Shown here: positions 54,111 to 61,836 of the stretch, piece by piece
How the letters are laid out: the number at the start of each line of letters is the position of its first letter
How positions within the stretch are numbered: the first letter of the stretch is position 1
Assembly: GCF_014645495.1 (NCBI RefSeq)
Contig: NZ_BMLV01000003.1
Coordinates: forward strand, 236,618-300,617
Source of the DNA: Cloacibacterium rupense
GTDB lineage: Bacteria; Bacteroidota; Bacteroidia; Flavobacteriales; Weeksellaceae
DNA length: 64,000 nt
Direction of reading: 5' to 3'
Made by a program: the position numbers and the translations under genes
The notes under the pieces: model-generated
Told to the model about the DNA's origin: nothing
What the model saw: only the letters and a program-made list of their open reading frames with translations
Database searches by the model: none

Positions 54111-55094
54111 ATGAACAAGAAAAATGTAGCCGTTGTAATGGGCGGTTTCTCTGATGAATACAAGGTTTCTCTGAAAAGTGGTCAACTTATTTTCGACTCT
54201 CTAGATAGGGATTTATATCAGGTTTATAAAGTCGTAATTCTAAAAGAAGGTTGGTATTTTCTAGACGAAAACGAAGAAAGAATAGAACTCAACAAAGGAG
54301 ATTTTTCTGTCAATTTAAAAAATGGTGAGATTTTAAAATTTGATGTTTGTTTCAATATCATCCACGGAACTCCAGGTGAAAACGGAATTTTACAAGCTTA
54401 TTGGGATGCTGTAGGACAAAAATATACAGGCTGTGATTTTTATCAAAGTGCTCTTACTTTTAACAAAAAAGATACACTAGCGGTCCTTTCAAAATACGGA
54501 ATTCCTTCTGCTAAAAGCGTTTATCTGAGAAAAGGTGATGCTATAGACGAAGAAAAAATTATCTCAGAACTCAAATTGCCTTTATTTGTAAAACCTAACC
54601 AAAGTGGTTCTTCACTAGGTATTTCTAAGGTAAAAGAAAAATCTGAATTGGTCGCAGCCATAGAATTTGCATTTAAAGAAGATGATGAAATTTTAATTGA
54701 AAGTTTTTTAGACGGAATGGAAGTTTCTGTAGGCGTTTTAGACTACCAAGACGAAACCATAGTGCTTGGAATTACCGAAATTATTCCAGAGAAAGAATTT
54801 TTCGATTACGAAGCTAAGTATGAAGGTGCTTCACAAGAAATTACACCTGCTAGATTAGATGATGAGACCCGAGAAAAAGTAGAAAAAATCGCAAAACACG
54901 CCTATAATTCTCTTGGGATGAGTGGTTTCTCTAGAAGTGAGTTTATCATTATGAACGGAACACCTTATATGTTAGAAATGAATACCAATCCAGGCTTTTC
55001 GCCTGCTTCTATCTTACCTCAACAAGCCAAAATTTACGGAATTTCCATTAAAGATTTGTGTGGAAACGAAGTAGAAAAAGCCCTTAATAAATAA
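54111..55094 (+). CDS. ddl: D-alanine--D-alanine ligase
   Basis: An ATP-grasp enzyme of 327 residues that makes D-Ala-D-Ala for peptidoglycan. Motifs are VVMGGFSDEYKVSLKSG, NIIHGTPGENG, the ATP-grasp KPNQSGSSLGISKV and C-terminal MLEMNTNPGFSPASI with Mg ligands. The ligase type with a Tyr/Phe specificity residue cannot be judged by eye. It is near the PASTA gene, and both serve the cell wall. Confidence 0.95.
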   Translation: MNKKNVAVVMGGFSDEYKVSLKSGQLIFDSLDRDLYQVYKVVILKEGWYFLDENEERIELNKGDFSVNLKNGEILKFDVCFNIIHGTPGENGILQAYWDAVGQKYTGCDFYQSALTFNKKDTLAVLSKYGIPSAKSVYLRKGDAIDEEKIISELKLPLFVKPNQSGSSLGISKVKEKSELVAAIEFAFKEDDEILIESFLDGMEVSVGVLDYQDETIVLGITEIIPEKEFFDYEAKYEGASQEITPARLDDETREKVEKIAKHAYNSLGMSGFSRSEFIIMNGTPYMLEMNTNPGFSPASILPQQAKIYGISIKDLCGNEVEKALNK

Positions 55095-55114
55095 TTATAA
55101 ATGATAAATTTTAG

Positions 55115-55168
55115 ATTTTAAATAACTTTCTAAAAATTTAAAATCTGAAATCTAAAATCTAAAATCGC
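55115..55168. repeat. 7-bp repeat tract directly upstream of coaD
   Basis: aaatctg (55141), aaatcta (55148), aaatcta (55155) and aaatcgc (55162) are in register and end one base before the coaD ATG. An inverted ttttagattttaaa-like arm lies at about 55108-55122. Confidence 0.8.
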
Positions 55169-55169
55169 T

Positions 55170-55628
55170 ATGAAAGTCGCTGTTTTCCCAGGTTCTTTTG
55201 ATCCTATTACTCTCGGACATTTAGACATTATTGAAAGAGCTGTTCCGCTTTTTGATAAATTAATCATCGCCATTGGGCAAAATTCTCAGAAAAAATATAT
55301 GTTTCCATTAGAAAAAAAAATGGAATTCATAAAAAAATCTGTAGCTCATTTCCCGAATGTAGAAGTAGATTCTTTCGAAGGACTTACGGTAGATTATTGT
55401 ATGAAAGTTGGTGCGCAATTTATTCTTAGAGGACTTAGAAATCCTGCAGATTTTGAATTTGAAAAGGCAATTGCACATACCAATAGAACTCTAGCGAAGA
55501 GAAAATTAGAAACTGTATTTTTGCTCACTTCTTCTGGCAAATCATTTATTAGCAGTAGTATAGTAAGAGAAATCATTTCAAACGGTGGAGAATATGAACT
55601 TTTTGTTCCAGATGCTGTTAGAATTTAA
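55170..55628 (+). CDS. coaD: Phosphopantetheine adenylyltransferase
   Basis: CoaD transfers AMP to 4'-phosphopantetheine, the penultimate step of CoA synthesis. The 152-residue size is standard. Motifs are the nucleotide-binding GSFDPITLGHLDII, RGLRNPADFEFE and the C-terminal SSSIVREI. It starts right after the 7-bp repeat tract. Confidence 0.96.
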   Translation: MKVAVFPGSFDPITLGHLDIIERAVPLFDKLIIAIGQNSQKKYMFPLEKKMEFIKKSVAHFPNVEVDSFEGLTVDYCMKVGAQFILRGLRNPADFEFEKAIAHTNRTLAKRKLETVFLLTSSGKSFISSSIVREIISNGGEYELFVPDAVRI

Positions 55629-55657
55629 ACTATTTTCAATTGGTTCTTTTATCGCCT

Positions 55658-56290
55658 ATGTTTCCAGATTTTGCATTTCTCATAGAATTTCTTGGCACGA
55701 TATCCTTTGCGATGTCTGGCAGTTTTGCGGCTATGCAAAAACGTTTTGACCCGTTTGGCGTTCTTATCATTGCTTTTATTACTTCTGTAGGTGGTGGTAC
55801 GGTGAGAGATTTACTGCTAGATGTGCCTGTTTTTTGGATGTCAGATTTGCGAACAATTACCCTTATTTTGGTCACCTCAGTATTTGCAATGGTTTTTAAA
55901 TCTATCGAAAAAAATTTTAAAAATACCCTCTTTGTTTTTGATAGCTTTGGGCTTGGTTTATTCACAATAATTGGTGTACAAAAAGGAATAAACGCAGATC
56001 TACACCCATTCATTGGGATTATTTTAGGTACAATTACTGGTTGTTTCGGGGGAATTATAAGAGATACTTTACTAAATAGAATCCCTCTAATTTTCAGAAA
56101 AGAAATTTATGCTACGGCTAGTGTTGTAGGAGGTTCTTTCTATATTTTATTAAAATATTACACTTCTATATCAGAAGAAATCAACCAGACCTTTACCATT
56201 TTATTAATCTTCACCATCAGAACATTGGCGGTAAAATACCGTTGGCAAATTCCAAAATTTTACAGATTTTATGGTGATGGAGAAATGTAA
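55658..56290 (+). CDS. TRIC/UPF0126-type membrane channel
   Basis: A 210-residue protein with six or seven membrane helices in two repeats, each with a glycine-rich segment: SFAMSGSFAAMQKR...ITSVGGGTVRDLLLD and FTIIGVQKGINA...TGCFGGIIRDTLLN. These KEV/GG motifs define trimeric intracellular cation channel homologues (YvgT/YicG). It probably conducts potassium across the inner membrane. The start is ATG 55658. A TPR gene follows in the opposite direction. Confidence 0.87.
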   Translation: MFPDFAFLIEFLGTISFAMSGSFAAMQKRFDPFGVLIIAFITSVGGGTVRDLLLDVPVFWMSDLRTITLILVTSVFAMVFKSIEKNFKNTLFVFDSFGLGLFTIIGVQKGINADLHPFIGIILGTITGCFGGIIRDTLLNRIPLIFRKEIYATASVVGGSFYILLKYYTSISEEINQTFTILLIFTIRTLAVKYRWQIPKFYRFYGDGEM

Positions 56291-56343
56291 GTTCATAAAA
56301 AATTATCATACTAATTTATTGTAATTTCAATCCTGAACATAAA

Positions 56344-56372
56344 AAACTCCTGAAAGAGATTTTCAGGAGTTT
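56344..56372 (-). terminator. Terminator of the TPR protein gene
   Basis: A perfect 12-bp stem aaactcctgaaa/tttcaggagttt (56344-56355 with 56361-56372), with a T run on the minus strand. It also sits beyond the convergent channel gene. Confidence 0.88.
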
Positions 56373-56392
56373 GTTTATATTTTTGATTTGTT

Positions 56393-56959
56393 CTAGAAAA
56401 ACTTGCCTCTTTGTCTCATATTAGGATTATGCATATGTTTTTGCATAGAAGGCATTTTCAATTGATCTTTCATCATTTTTATTTGGTCTGTCATCATGCC
56501 TGCAGAGTCTAGTTTTTTGGCTTCATCTAATAATCTCTGCGCTTCTGGCTTTCTTCCTTTTTGTAGTGCAGCTGCAGCCAAATTAAGCGTTGCCATTGCT
56601 CTATCTTGTTTCATATTCAATCCATATTCTAGTGCTTTTTTCATTAATGGTTCTACTTTTGATGGATTTTCTTGAGCCAAAGTAAGACCTTGCAAATAAT
56701 GAAAATATCCGTATTGAGAACGATGTAACTGAGATTGATAATTTTTAATGTAAGACAACCACTGTGATGCTTTTACTAAATTTTGTTTACGCATTTGCCA
56801 AAAAGCCAACAGAATATACTCGTTTTTGAAAAATAATAAAATAGGGCTCAAAGAGAAGAAAACAACAACTATCCCCCACCCAATTTGGCGGTTCATCATC
56901 AGGTAAACTCCGAAAGCAATCAATAATGCTGAAATTAAAAACTTTATGTATTTATTCAT
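56393..56959 (-). CDS. Membrane-anchored TPR-like protein
   Basis: A 188-residue protein with two N-terminal membrane helices (about 7-20 and 27-45), then TPR-like helical pairs (LVKASQWLSYIKNY..., YFHYLQGLTLAQENPSKVEPLMKKALEYGLNMKQDRAMATLNLAAAALQKGRKPEAQRLLDEAKKL) and a Met/Lys/His-rich tail. I do not recognise a named family. It may be a scaffolding protein at the inner membrane. It lies 62 bp past folA on the same strand. Confidence 0.8.
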   Translation of the reverse strand: MNKYIKFLISALLIAFGVYLMMNRQIGWGIVVVFFSLSPILLFFKNEYILLAFWQMRKQNLVKASQWLSYIKNYQSQLHRSQYGYFHYLQGLTLAQENPSKVEPLMKKALEYGLNMKQDRAMATLNLAAAALQKGRKPEAQRLLDEAKKLDSAGMMTDQIKMMKDQLKMPSMQKHMHNPNMRQRGKFF

Positions 56960-57021
56960 TGTTAAATTTTAAGTGTGCAAATTTAGTGATAAATTAAAAA
57001 TAGCAGGTTGAAAATTGAAAT

Positions 57022-57516
57022 TTATTTTTCTAAAATTTTCTCAAATGTTTGAAAACTAAAGTCGAATTGATTTTTTTCGTCTTTTAGATGGGCAATTTCA
57101 TCGGTCTTCAACCATTTTTTTTCATCAATTATTGGGAAGAAAGTATCCGCTCTTAATTCTGCATCCACCAAAGTAACTTCTAATTTATCAGCCAAATCTA
57201 TGGTCTGCTCATATATATTACCGCCTCCAATAATAAAAACATTTTCATCTATTTTTTTGGCAAATTTCAGAGCTTCTTTTATACTCCCTACAATCAAAAT
57301 CCCCTCTTCGAACCAATCATTTTTTCTACTTATCACGATATTGGTTCTATTAGGAAGTGGTTTCCCAATGCTTTCATAAGTTTTTCTTCCCATTATAATA
57401 GGATGCCCAGAAGTAAGTTCTTTGAAGTGTTTCAGGTCTTTTGGGAGATGCCAAAGCAACTGGTTATCAGCACCAATCTCTCTGTTTTTACCCATTGCTA
57501 CAACTATTGTAATCAT
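57022..57516 (-). CDS. folA: Dihydrofolate reductase
   Basis: A 164-residue enzyme with the start MITIVVAMGKNREIGADNQLLWHLPKDLKHFKELTSGHPIIMGRKTYESIGKPLPNRTNIVISR, the NADPH-binding VFIIGGGNIYEQ and C-terminal segments of normal length. It regenerates tetrahydrofolate and is the trimethoprim target. No resistance-type change can be assigned by eye. Confidence 0.96.
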   Translation of the reverse strand: MITIVVAMGKNREIGADNQLLWHLPKDLKHFKELTSGHPIIMGRKTYESIGKPLPNRTNIVISRKNDWFEEGILIVGSIKEALKFAKKIDENVFIIGGGNIYEQTIDLADKLEVTLVDAELRADTFFPIIDEKKWLKTDEIAHLKDEKNQFDFSFQTFEKILEK

Positions 57517-57593
57517 TTTTTAGAATATTTCACAAAATTACTATATTAATTGTATATTTGGTTTAATAATTTTAATCATTAAAAAACACAGTT

Positions 57594-58205
57594 ATGAACA
57601 ACAAAGGATGTTTCGGCATTGGGACTATTGGTTTAGTCATCATTGGCATTATCGCACTTATTGGTTTTTGGGCTTTTGGCGCATACAACGGATTGGTTGC
57701 AGGCAATAACGAAGTTCAAAAAAAATGGGCAAACGTAGAAACGGTTTATCAGAAAAGAGCAAATTTAATTCCTGCCTTAGAAAACACCGTAAAATCTTAT
57801 GCTAATTTTGAAAAATCTACGCTTACGGACGTCATCGCTGCGAGAGCTAAAGCAACTTCTATTAACATAGACCCTACTAACATGACGGAAGCAGACATGG
57901 CAAAATTCCAAGCTGCACAAGGTGAATTAACTGGCGCTTTGAGTAGATTGATGGCTGTGGTAGAACAATATCCAAATCTAAAAGCAGACCAGCAGTATCT
58001 TAATTTCCAAAGAGAATATACAGCTATTGAAAACAGCATAAGAACCGAAACCGTTTATTACAACGATTCTGTAGAAAAATTCAACAATTCAGCACAACAA
58101 TTACCTGGAAGTTTGCTTGTTGCATTTTTCACTAAATTTGCTGCAAAACCTGTCTTCAAAGCTTCTGCTGGGGCAGAAAAAGCACCTGAAGTTTTTAAAC
58201 AATAA
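57594..58205 (+). CDS. LemA family protein
   Basis: A 203-residue protein with one N-terminal membrane helix (GTIGLVIIGIIALIGFWAF) and a LemA helical domain (YNGLVAGNNEVQKKWANVETVYQKRANLIPALENTVKSYANFEKSTLTDVIAARAKA). LemA proteins are common next to TPM/YgcG proteins, as here, and are of unknown function in the cell envelope. It is the first gene of a three-gene operon. Its TAA overlaps the next ATG by one base. Confidence 0.92.
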   Translation: MNNKGCFGIGTIGLVIIGIIALIGFWAFGAYNGLVAGNNEVQKKWANVETVYQKRANLIPALENTVKSYANFEKSTLTDVIAARAKATSINIDPTNMTEADMAKFQAAQGELTGALSRLMAVVEQYPNLKADQQYLNFQREYTAIENSIRTETVYYNDSVEKFNNSAQQLPGSLLVAFFTKFAAKPVFKASAGAEKAPEVFKQ

Positions 58206-58636
58206 TGAATACCTACCTTAGTAATACACAAATGGCTTCTCTAGTGGAAGCCATAAAACAAGCTGAAAACCATTCTACTGGCGAAATTAGAGTACACATA
58301 GACAGCACTTCTGATGATAATAATGCCAAAGTAGCTTTTGAAGTTTTCAAAAGTCTTGGTATGGACCAAACTAAGGAAAGAAATGCAGTGCTTTTCCATG
58401 TGAATTTTGAAAAGAAATATCTTACCATTATTGGCGATAAAGGCATTCATGAACATGTACATCAAAAATTTTGGAATGATTTACATGACAAAATTACCTT
58501 GTCTTTTTCAGAAGGAAAATACTATCAAGGTCTGTATGATGCTATTTTAGAAACAGGTGTTGAGCTAAAAAAATTCTTTCCGATTAAAAACGGAGAAAAT
58601 CCAAATGAATTACCCAATGAGATTACCTTCTCTTAA
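58205..58636 (+). CDS. TPM-domain protein (short)
   Basis: A 143-residue protein, mostly a TPM_phosphatase domain without signal peptide (SLVEAIKQAENHSTGEIRVHIDS...TKERNAVLFHVNFEKKYLTIIGDKGIHEHV). It overlaps LemA by one base and the next gene by 32 bp, which indicates translational coupling. It is related to YgcG-type proteins, and its function in envelope maintenance is unproven. Confidence 0.87.
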   Translation: MNTYLSNTQMASLVEAIKQAENHSTGEIRVHIDSTSDDNNAKVAFEVFKSLGMDQTKERNAVLFHVNFEKKYLTIIGDKGIHEHVHQKFWNDLHDKITLSFSEGKYYQGLYDAILETGVELKKFFPIKNGENPNELPNEITFS

Positions 58637-59414
58637 AATATTTTTTGCTAGTTTTTTATTATGCTGTTCTTATTTTGTATCAGCTCAATATAAAATTCCC
58701 GAAAAACCAAGTGTCCTTTATCCAGTTTATGATGAAGCAGGACTTCTTTCTGAAACCGAGAAACAAACACTTAATGATAAACTCATCAAATTTGAAGACT
58801 CTACTTCTACTGAAATAGAAGTTATCATCATCCCTTCTACTAAAGGTGAAGATGTGAACTTCCTTGCAACTCAATTTGGCGAAAAATGGGGGATTGGCAA
58901 AAAAGAAACAGACAATGGCGTAGTTTTTTTAATTGCTACAGAAGATAGAACGATGTCTATACAACAAGGCCGTGCAGTAGAACAATATCTTACTGCATCT
59001 GTAGCTGGACAAATTCTAGATTACCTAGTTACGCCATATTTCAGAAAAGGAGAATTCTACAATGGCATAGACCACGGAACCTCTGCCATCATAGATGCGG
59101 TAAAAGGCAAATTTAAACCTATGGCAAAATCATCTCCTGATGATGTAGATTTTTCTTTTGCTCATGCGCTTATCATTTTCATCATTATTATGTTGCTTAT
59201 CTATATCTTATCTAAAAATAATAATTCTGGAGGCGGAAATTATGACGATGACGATGATGTAATTATTACCAGAAGAGGTAGAAGAGTCTATCCTGGTGGT
59301 TTTTTCCCTTTCCCAACTGGTGGTGGTTTCGGAGGTGGAAGTTCTGGTGGCGGTTTTGGCGGCTTCGGTGGCGGTGGTAGTTTCGGTGGCGGTGGTGCTT
59401 CTGGTGGATGGTAA
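58605..59414 (+). CDS. Secreted TPM-domain protein with Gly-rich tail
   Basis: A 269-residue protein with a signal peptide (MRLPSLKIFFASFLLCCSYFVSAQ), a TPM domain (YDEAGLLSETEKQTLNDKLIKFEDSTSTEIEVIIIPSTKGEDVNFLATQFGEKWGIGKKETDNGVVFLIATEDRTMSI), a membrane helix (about 185-202) and a C-terminal Gly/Ser/Phe tail (GGGFGGGSSGGGFGGFGG). The tail is typical of YgcG/Psb32 family proteins. ATG 58605 or 58617 may be the start. Confidence 0.88.
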   Translation: MNYPMRLPSLKIFFASFLLCCSYFVSAQYKIPEKPSVLYPVYDEAGLLSETEKQTLNDKLIKFEDSTSTEIEVIIIPSTKGEDVNFLATQFGEKWGIGKKETDNGVVFLIATEDRTMSIQQGRAVEQYLTASVAGQILDYLVTPYFRKGEFYNGIDHGTSAIIDAVKGKFKPMAKSSPDDVDFSFAHALIIFIIIMLLIYILSKNNNSGGGNYDDDDDVIITRRGRRVYPGGFFPFPTGGGFGGGSSGGGFGGFGGGGSFGGGGASGGW

Positions 59415-59531
59415 AACAATGTTCAAAGTACAACGTTTGAAGATATAAGTTAAAAAATAAAACTTGTTAGAAGAAACAAAATTAAAGTTGATTTTGTACT
59501 AAAGCAAATACGATACATGCCAACAAAATAG

Positions 59532-59566
59532 AAAAAGCAACCAAAATAAACATTGGTTGCTTTTTT
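59532..59566. terminator. Bidirectional terminator between TPM and der
   Basis: aaaaagcaacca (59532) pairs with tggttgctttttt (59554), with A and T runs on the two sides. It serves the TPM operon and convergent der. Confidence 0.85.
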
Positions 59567-59585
59567 ATTCTCTAGTAATTTATTT

Positions 59586-60893
59586 TTATTTCTGACGGAA
59601 ATACACTTCAATAGGAACTCCAGTAAAATCAAATTCTTTACGGAGTTGGTTTTCTATAAATCTTTTATATGGTTCTTTTACATACTGTGGCAAATTACAG
59701 AAAAATGCAAACTGAGGCGTGTAAGTAGGTAATTGAGTAATGTACTTAATTTTAACATACTTTCCTTTGATGGCTGGAGGAGGCGTATTTTCGATGATTG
59801 GAAGTAAAATTTCATTCAATTTAGAAGTTTTAATTCTTTTCTTACGATTTTCTACGACTTGCATAGCTGTTTCAACCGCTTTTAGAACTCTTTGCTTAGT
59901 TAATGCAGAAACAAATAAGATAGGAACATCACTGAACTGACCAATTTTTTCCTTGATTTTATTCTCGAAATCTCTCATGGTATTGGTTTCTTTTTCTACC
60001 AAATCCCATTTATTAACAAGAATTACGATTCCTTTTCTATTTTTCTGTGCCAGTCCGAAAATATTCATATCCTGAGACTCCCAACCTTGCGTGGCATCTA
60101 TCATCAAAATTACTACATCAGAATGCTCTATTGCTCTAATAGAACGCATTACTGAATAAAATTCTAAATCTTCAGAAACTCTATTTTTACGGCGCATTCC
60201 TGCGGTATCCACTAATACAAACTCGTGTCCAAATTTATTATAAAGCGTTTCTATGCTATCTCTGGTCGTTCCTGCGATATCTGTAACAATATTTCTATTA
60301 TCATCTAGCAAAGCATTAGTAAGAGTAGATTTTCCCACATTAGGTCTACCTGCTATGGTAATTCTAGGCAATCCATCGAAAGGATCTTTATAATCCGTAG
60401 TAGGGAAATCCGCCACTAAATCATCTAATAATTCACCAGTTCCAGAACCTGTTGCAGAAGACATAGTATAATATTTTTCTACACCTAACTGATAAAATTC
60501 TGTAGCAGCCAATTCTTCTTTAGCAGAATCTGCTTTGTTTACTACAAGATATAAAGGCTTATTGGCTTTTCTTAAAAGATTGTAGATCTCGTGGTCTATA
60601 TCCTGAAGCCCTTCTTCTACATTTACCATAAAAATAATAGAAGTAGCCTCATCTACAGCCAATTGCACTTGTTTTCTAATTTCTTCTTCAAAGATATCAT
60701 CACTTCCCACGTCATAACCACCAGTATCTATCACAGTAAAATCTACACCATTCCAGTCAGATTTACCATAATGTCTATCACGAGTTACCCCAGCAGTAGC
60801 ATCTACTATGGCTTCTCTTTTTTCTAATAAACGATTAAATAATGTGGATTTTCCTACGTTGGGACGCCCAACAATTGCGACAATATTACTCAT
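59586..60893 (-). CDS. der: GTPase Der (EngA)
   Basis: A 435-residue double GTPase needed for 50S assembly. Two G1 motifs (VAIVGRPNVGKSTLFN at the start and ITIAGRPNVGKSTLTN near 180), NKAD and NKWD motifs, and the C-terminal KH-like domain are present. The 5' leader contains a small hairpin (60953-60967). Confidence 0.97.
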   Translation of the reverse strand: MSNIVAIVGRPNVGKSTLFNRLLEKREAIVDATAGVTRDRHYGKSDWNGVDFTVIDTGGYDVGSDDIFEEEIRKQVQLAVDEATSIIFMVNVEEGLQDIDHEIYNLLRKANKPLYLVVNKADSAKEELAATEFYQLGVEKYYTMSSATGSGTGELLDDLVADFPTTDYKDPFDGLPRITIAGRPNVGKSTLTNALLDDNRNIVTDIAGTTRDSIETLYNKFGHEFVLVDTAGMRRKNRVSEDLEFYSVMRSIRAIEHSDVVILMIDATQGWESQDMNIFGLAQKNRKGIVILVNKWDLVEKETNTMRDFENKIKEKIGQFSDVPILFVSALTKQRVLKAVETAMQVVENRKKRIKTSKLNEILLPIIENTPPPAIKGKYVKIKYITQLPTYTPQFAFFCNLPQYVKEPYKRFIENQLRKEFDFTGVPIEVYFRQK

Positions 60894-60952
60894 AAAAATT
60901 GTATTAATAATCCTTAAAAATTATAAAATAGGATTAAGTTATTAATAGGTAT

Positions 60953-60989
60953 CTCCCACTTTGGGAGCCTTAAAATTTTTGCAAAGATA
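60953..60989 (-). promoter_or_regulatory. der promoter box and leader hairpin
   Basis: The -7 box TATCTTTG lies at 60982-60989 on the minus strand. Just downstream, ctccca-ctt-tgggag (60953-60967) forms a perfect 6-bp hairpin in the predicted leader of about 80 bases. Confidence 0.5.
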
Positions 60990-61086
60990 CGAATTTAAAA
61001 TTTGATGAAAAATTATACTTTTTAGCTAAATCAGAAAAAAATAAAAATAATATTAACTATTTACACAATTTATAACATATTTTTCA

Positions 61087-61094
61087 TATTTTTG
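61087..61094 (+). promoter_or_regulatory. -7 promoter box of the gene at 61122
   Basis: TATTTTTG fits the consensus. A TTG codon inside the box is in frame with the gene but unlikely to be the start. Confidence 0.5.
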
Positions 61095-61121
61095 CATTGG
61101 TCTAAAAACACATTTGAAACA

Positions 61122-61736
61122 TTGAAGAAAATTTATTCTCCGAATAGATATTCTATAGCTATTCTAATTCTACTTTATAAAAAAATTCTGCCTCATGGGG
61201 TTTTGCATCGCTATGTAATCCTATTTCTTCTTTTATTTTCAATTAAATCATATTCTCAAGAGGCTACTATCACAGGTTTAGAAAATGTACATCTTACTGA
61301 TGGAGCATCAATTGTAGCAATAAAAACCGAAAAAGAAGTAATTGTTATCAATTCTTCTTCAATACATAATTACACAAAAAAAACTGAAAAAAAAGAGTAC
61401 AAACCTAAGCTACCTGAAAAAAAAATAATTAACAAGAAGGAAAACTCTGAAACCAGAAAAAAAGCAAAACTTCTAAAAAAACTAATTAGGCCTGAAAAAA
61501 CACCCTCTGTTTACGAAACGAATTCTAAATCTGATGCTTCTTTTCAGGTAACAACTTCCATTTTAAAACAAGCAACAAATAGCCAAAACAATAATAATTC
61601 TTTTATAAATTCAAAAATTGATTGGATTGTACATCTTAATTTCTATCAAAATAGAAAATATGTGCTTTATCTTTCCTTTCAATCCAAGAAGGCAAAAAAT
61701 TCTCTTTTTGTAAGACCTCCACCACAAATGTGTTAA
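61122..61736 (+). CDS. Secreted protein of unknown function
   Basis: No in-frame ATG exists, so the start is a TTG, most likely at 61122 or 61203. From 61203 the N-terminus reads HRYVILFLLLFSIKSYSQ, a clear signal peptide ending before EATITGLENVHLTDGASIVAIKTEKEVIVI. The rest is Lys/Glu-rich and disordered (KKTEKKEYKPKLPEKKIINKKENSETRKKAKLLKK), with an aromatic C-terminal stretch IDWIVHLNFYQNRKYVLYLSFQ. I do not recognise it. It is followed by a terminator and the large surface protein gene, so a link between the two is possible. Confidence 0.5.
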   Translation: MKKIYSPNRYSIAILILLYKKILPHGVLHRYVILFLLLFSIKSYSQEATITGLENVHLTDGASIVAIKTEKEVIVINSSSIHNYTKKTEKKEYKPKLPEKKIINKKENSETRKKAKLLKKLIRPEKTPSVYETNSKSDASFQVTTSILKQATNSQNNNNSFINSKIDWIVHLNFYQNRKYVLYLSFQSKKAKNSLFVRPPPQMC

Positions 61737-61757
61737 TTTAAATTTTTATGATTTTCA

Positions 61758-61799
61758 AAAAAAGTACTTGATCTATTAAATCAAGTATACCTTTTTTTG
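61758..61799 (+). terminator. Terminator before the surface protein gene
   Basis: tacttgat (61765) pairs with atcaagta (61780), flanked by A and T runs. The surface protein therefore needs its own promoter or read-through. Confidence 0.8.
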
Positions 61800-61836
61800 A
61801 CTAAAATTTTCATTCTACTAACACATAAAAAATCAA

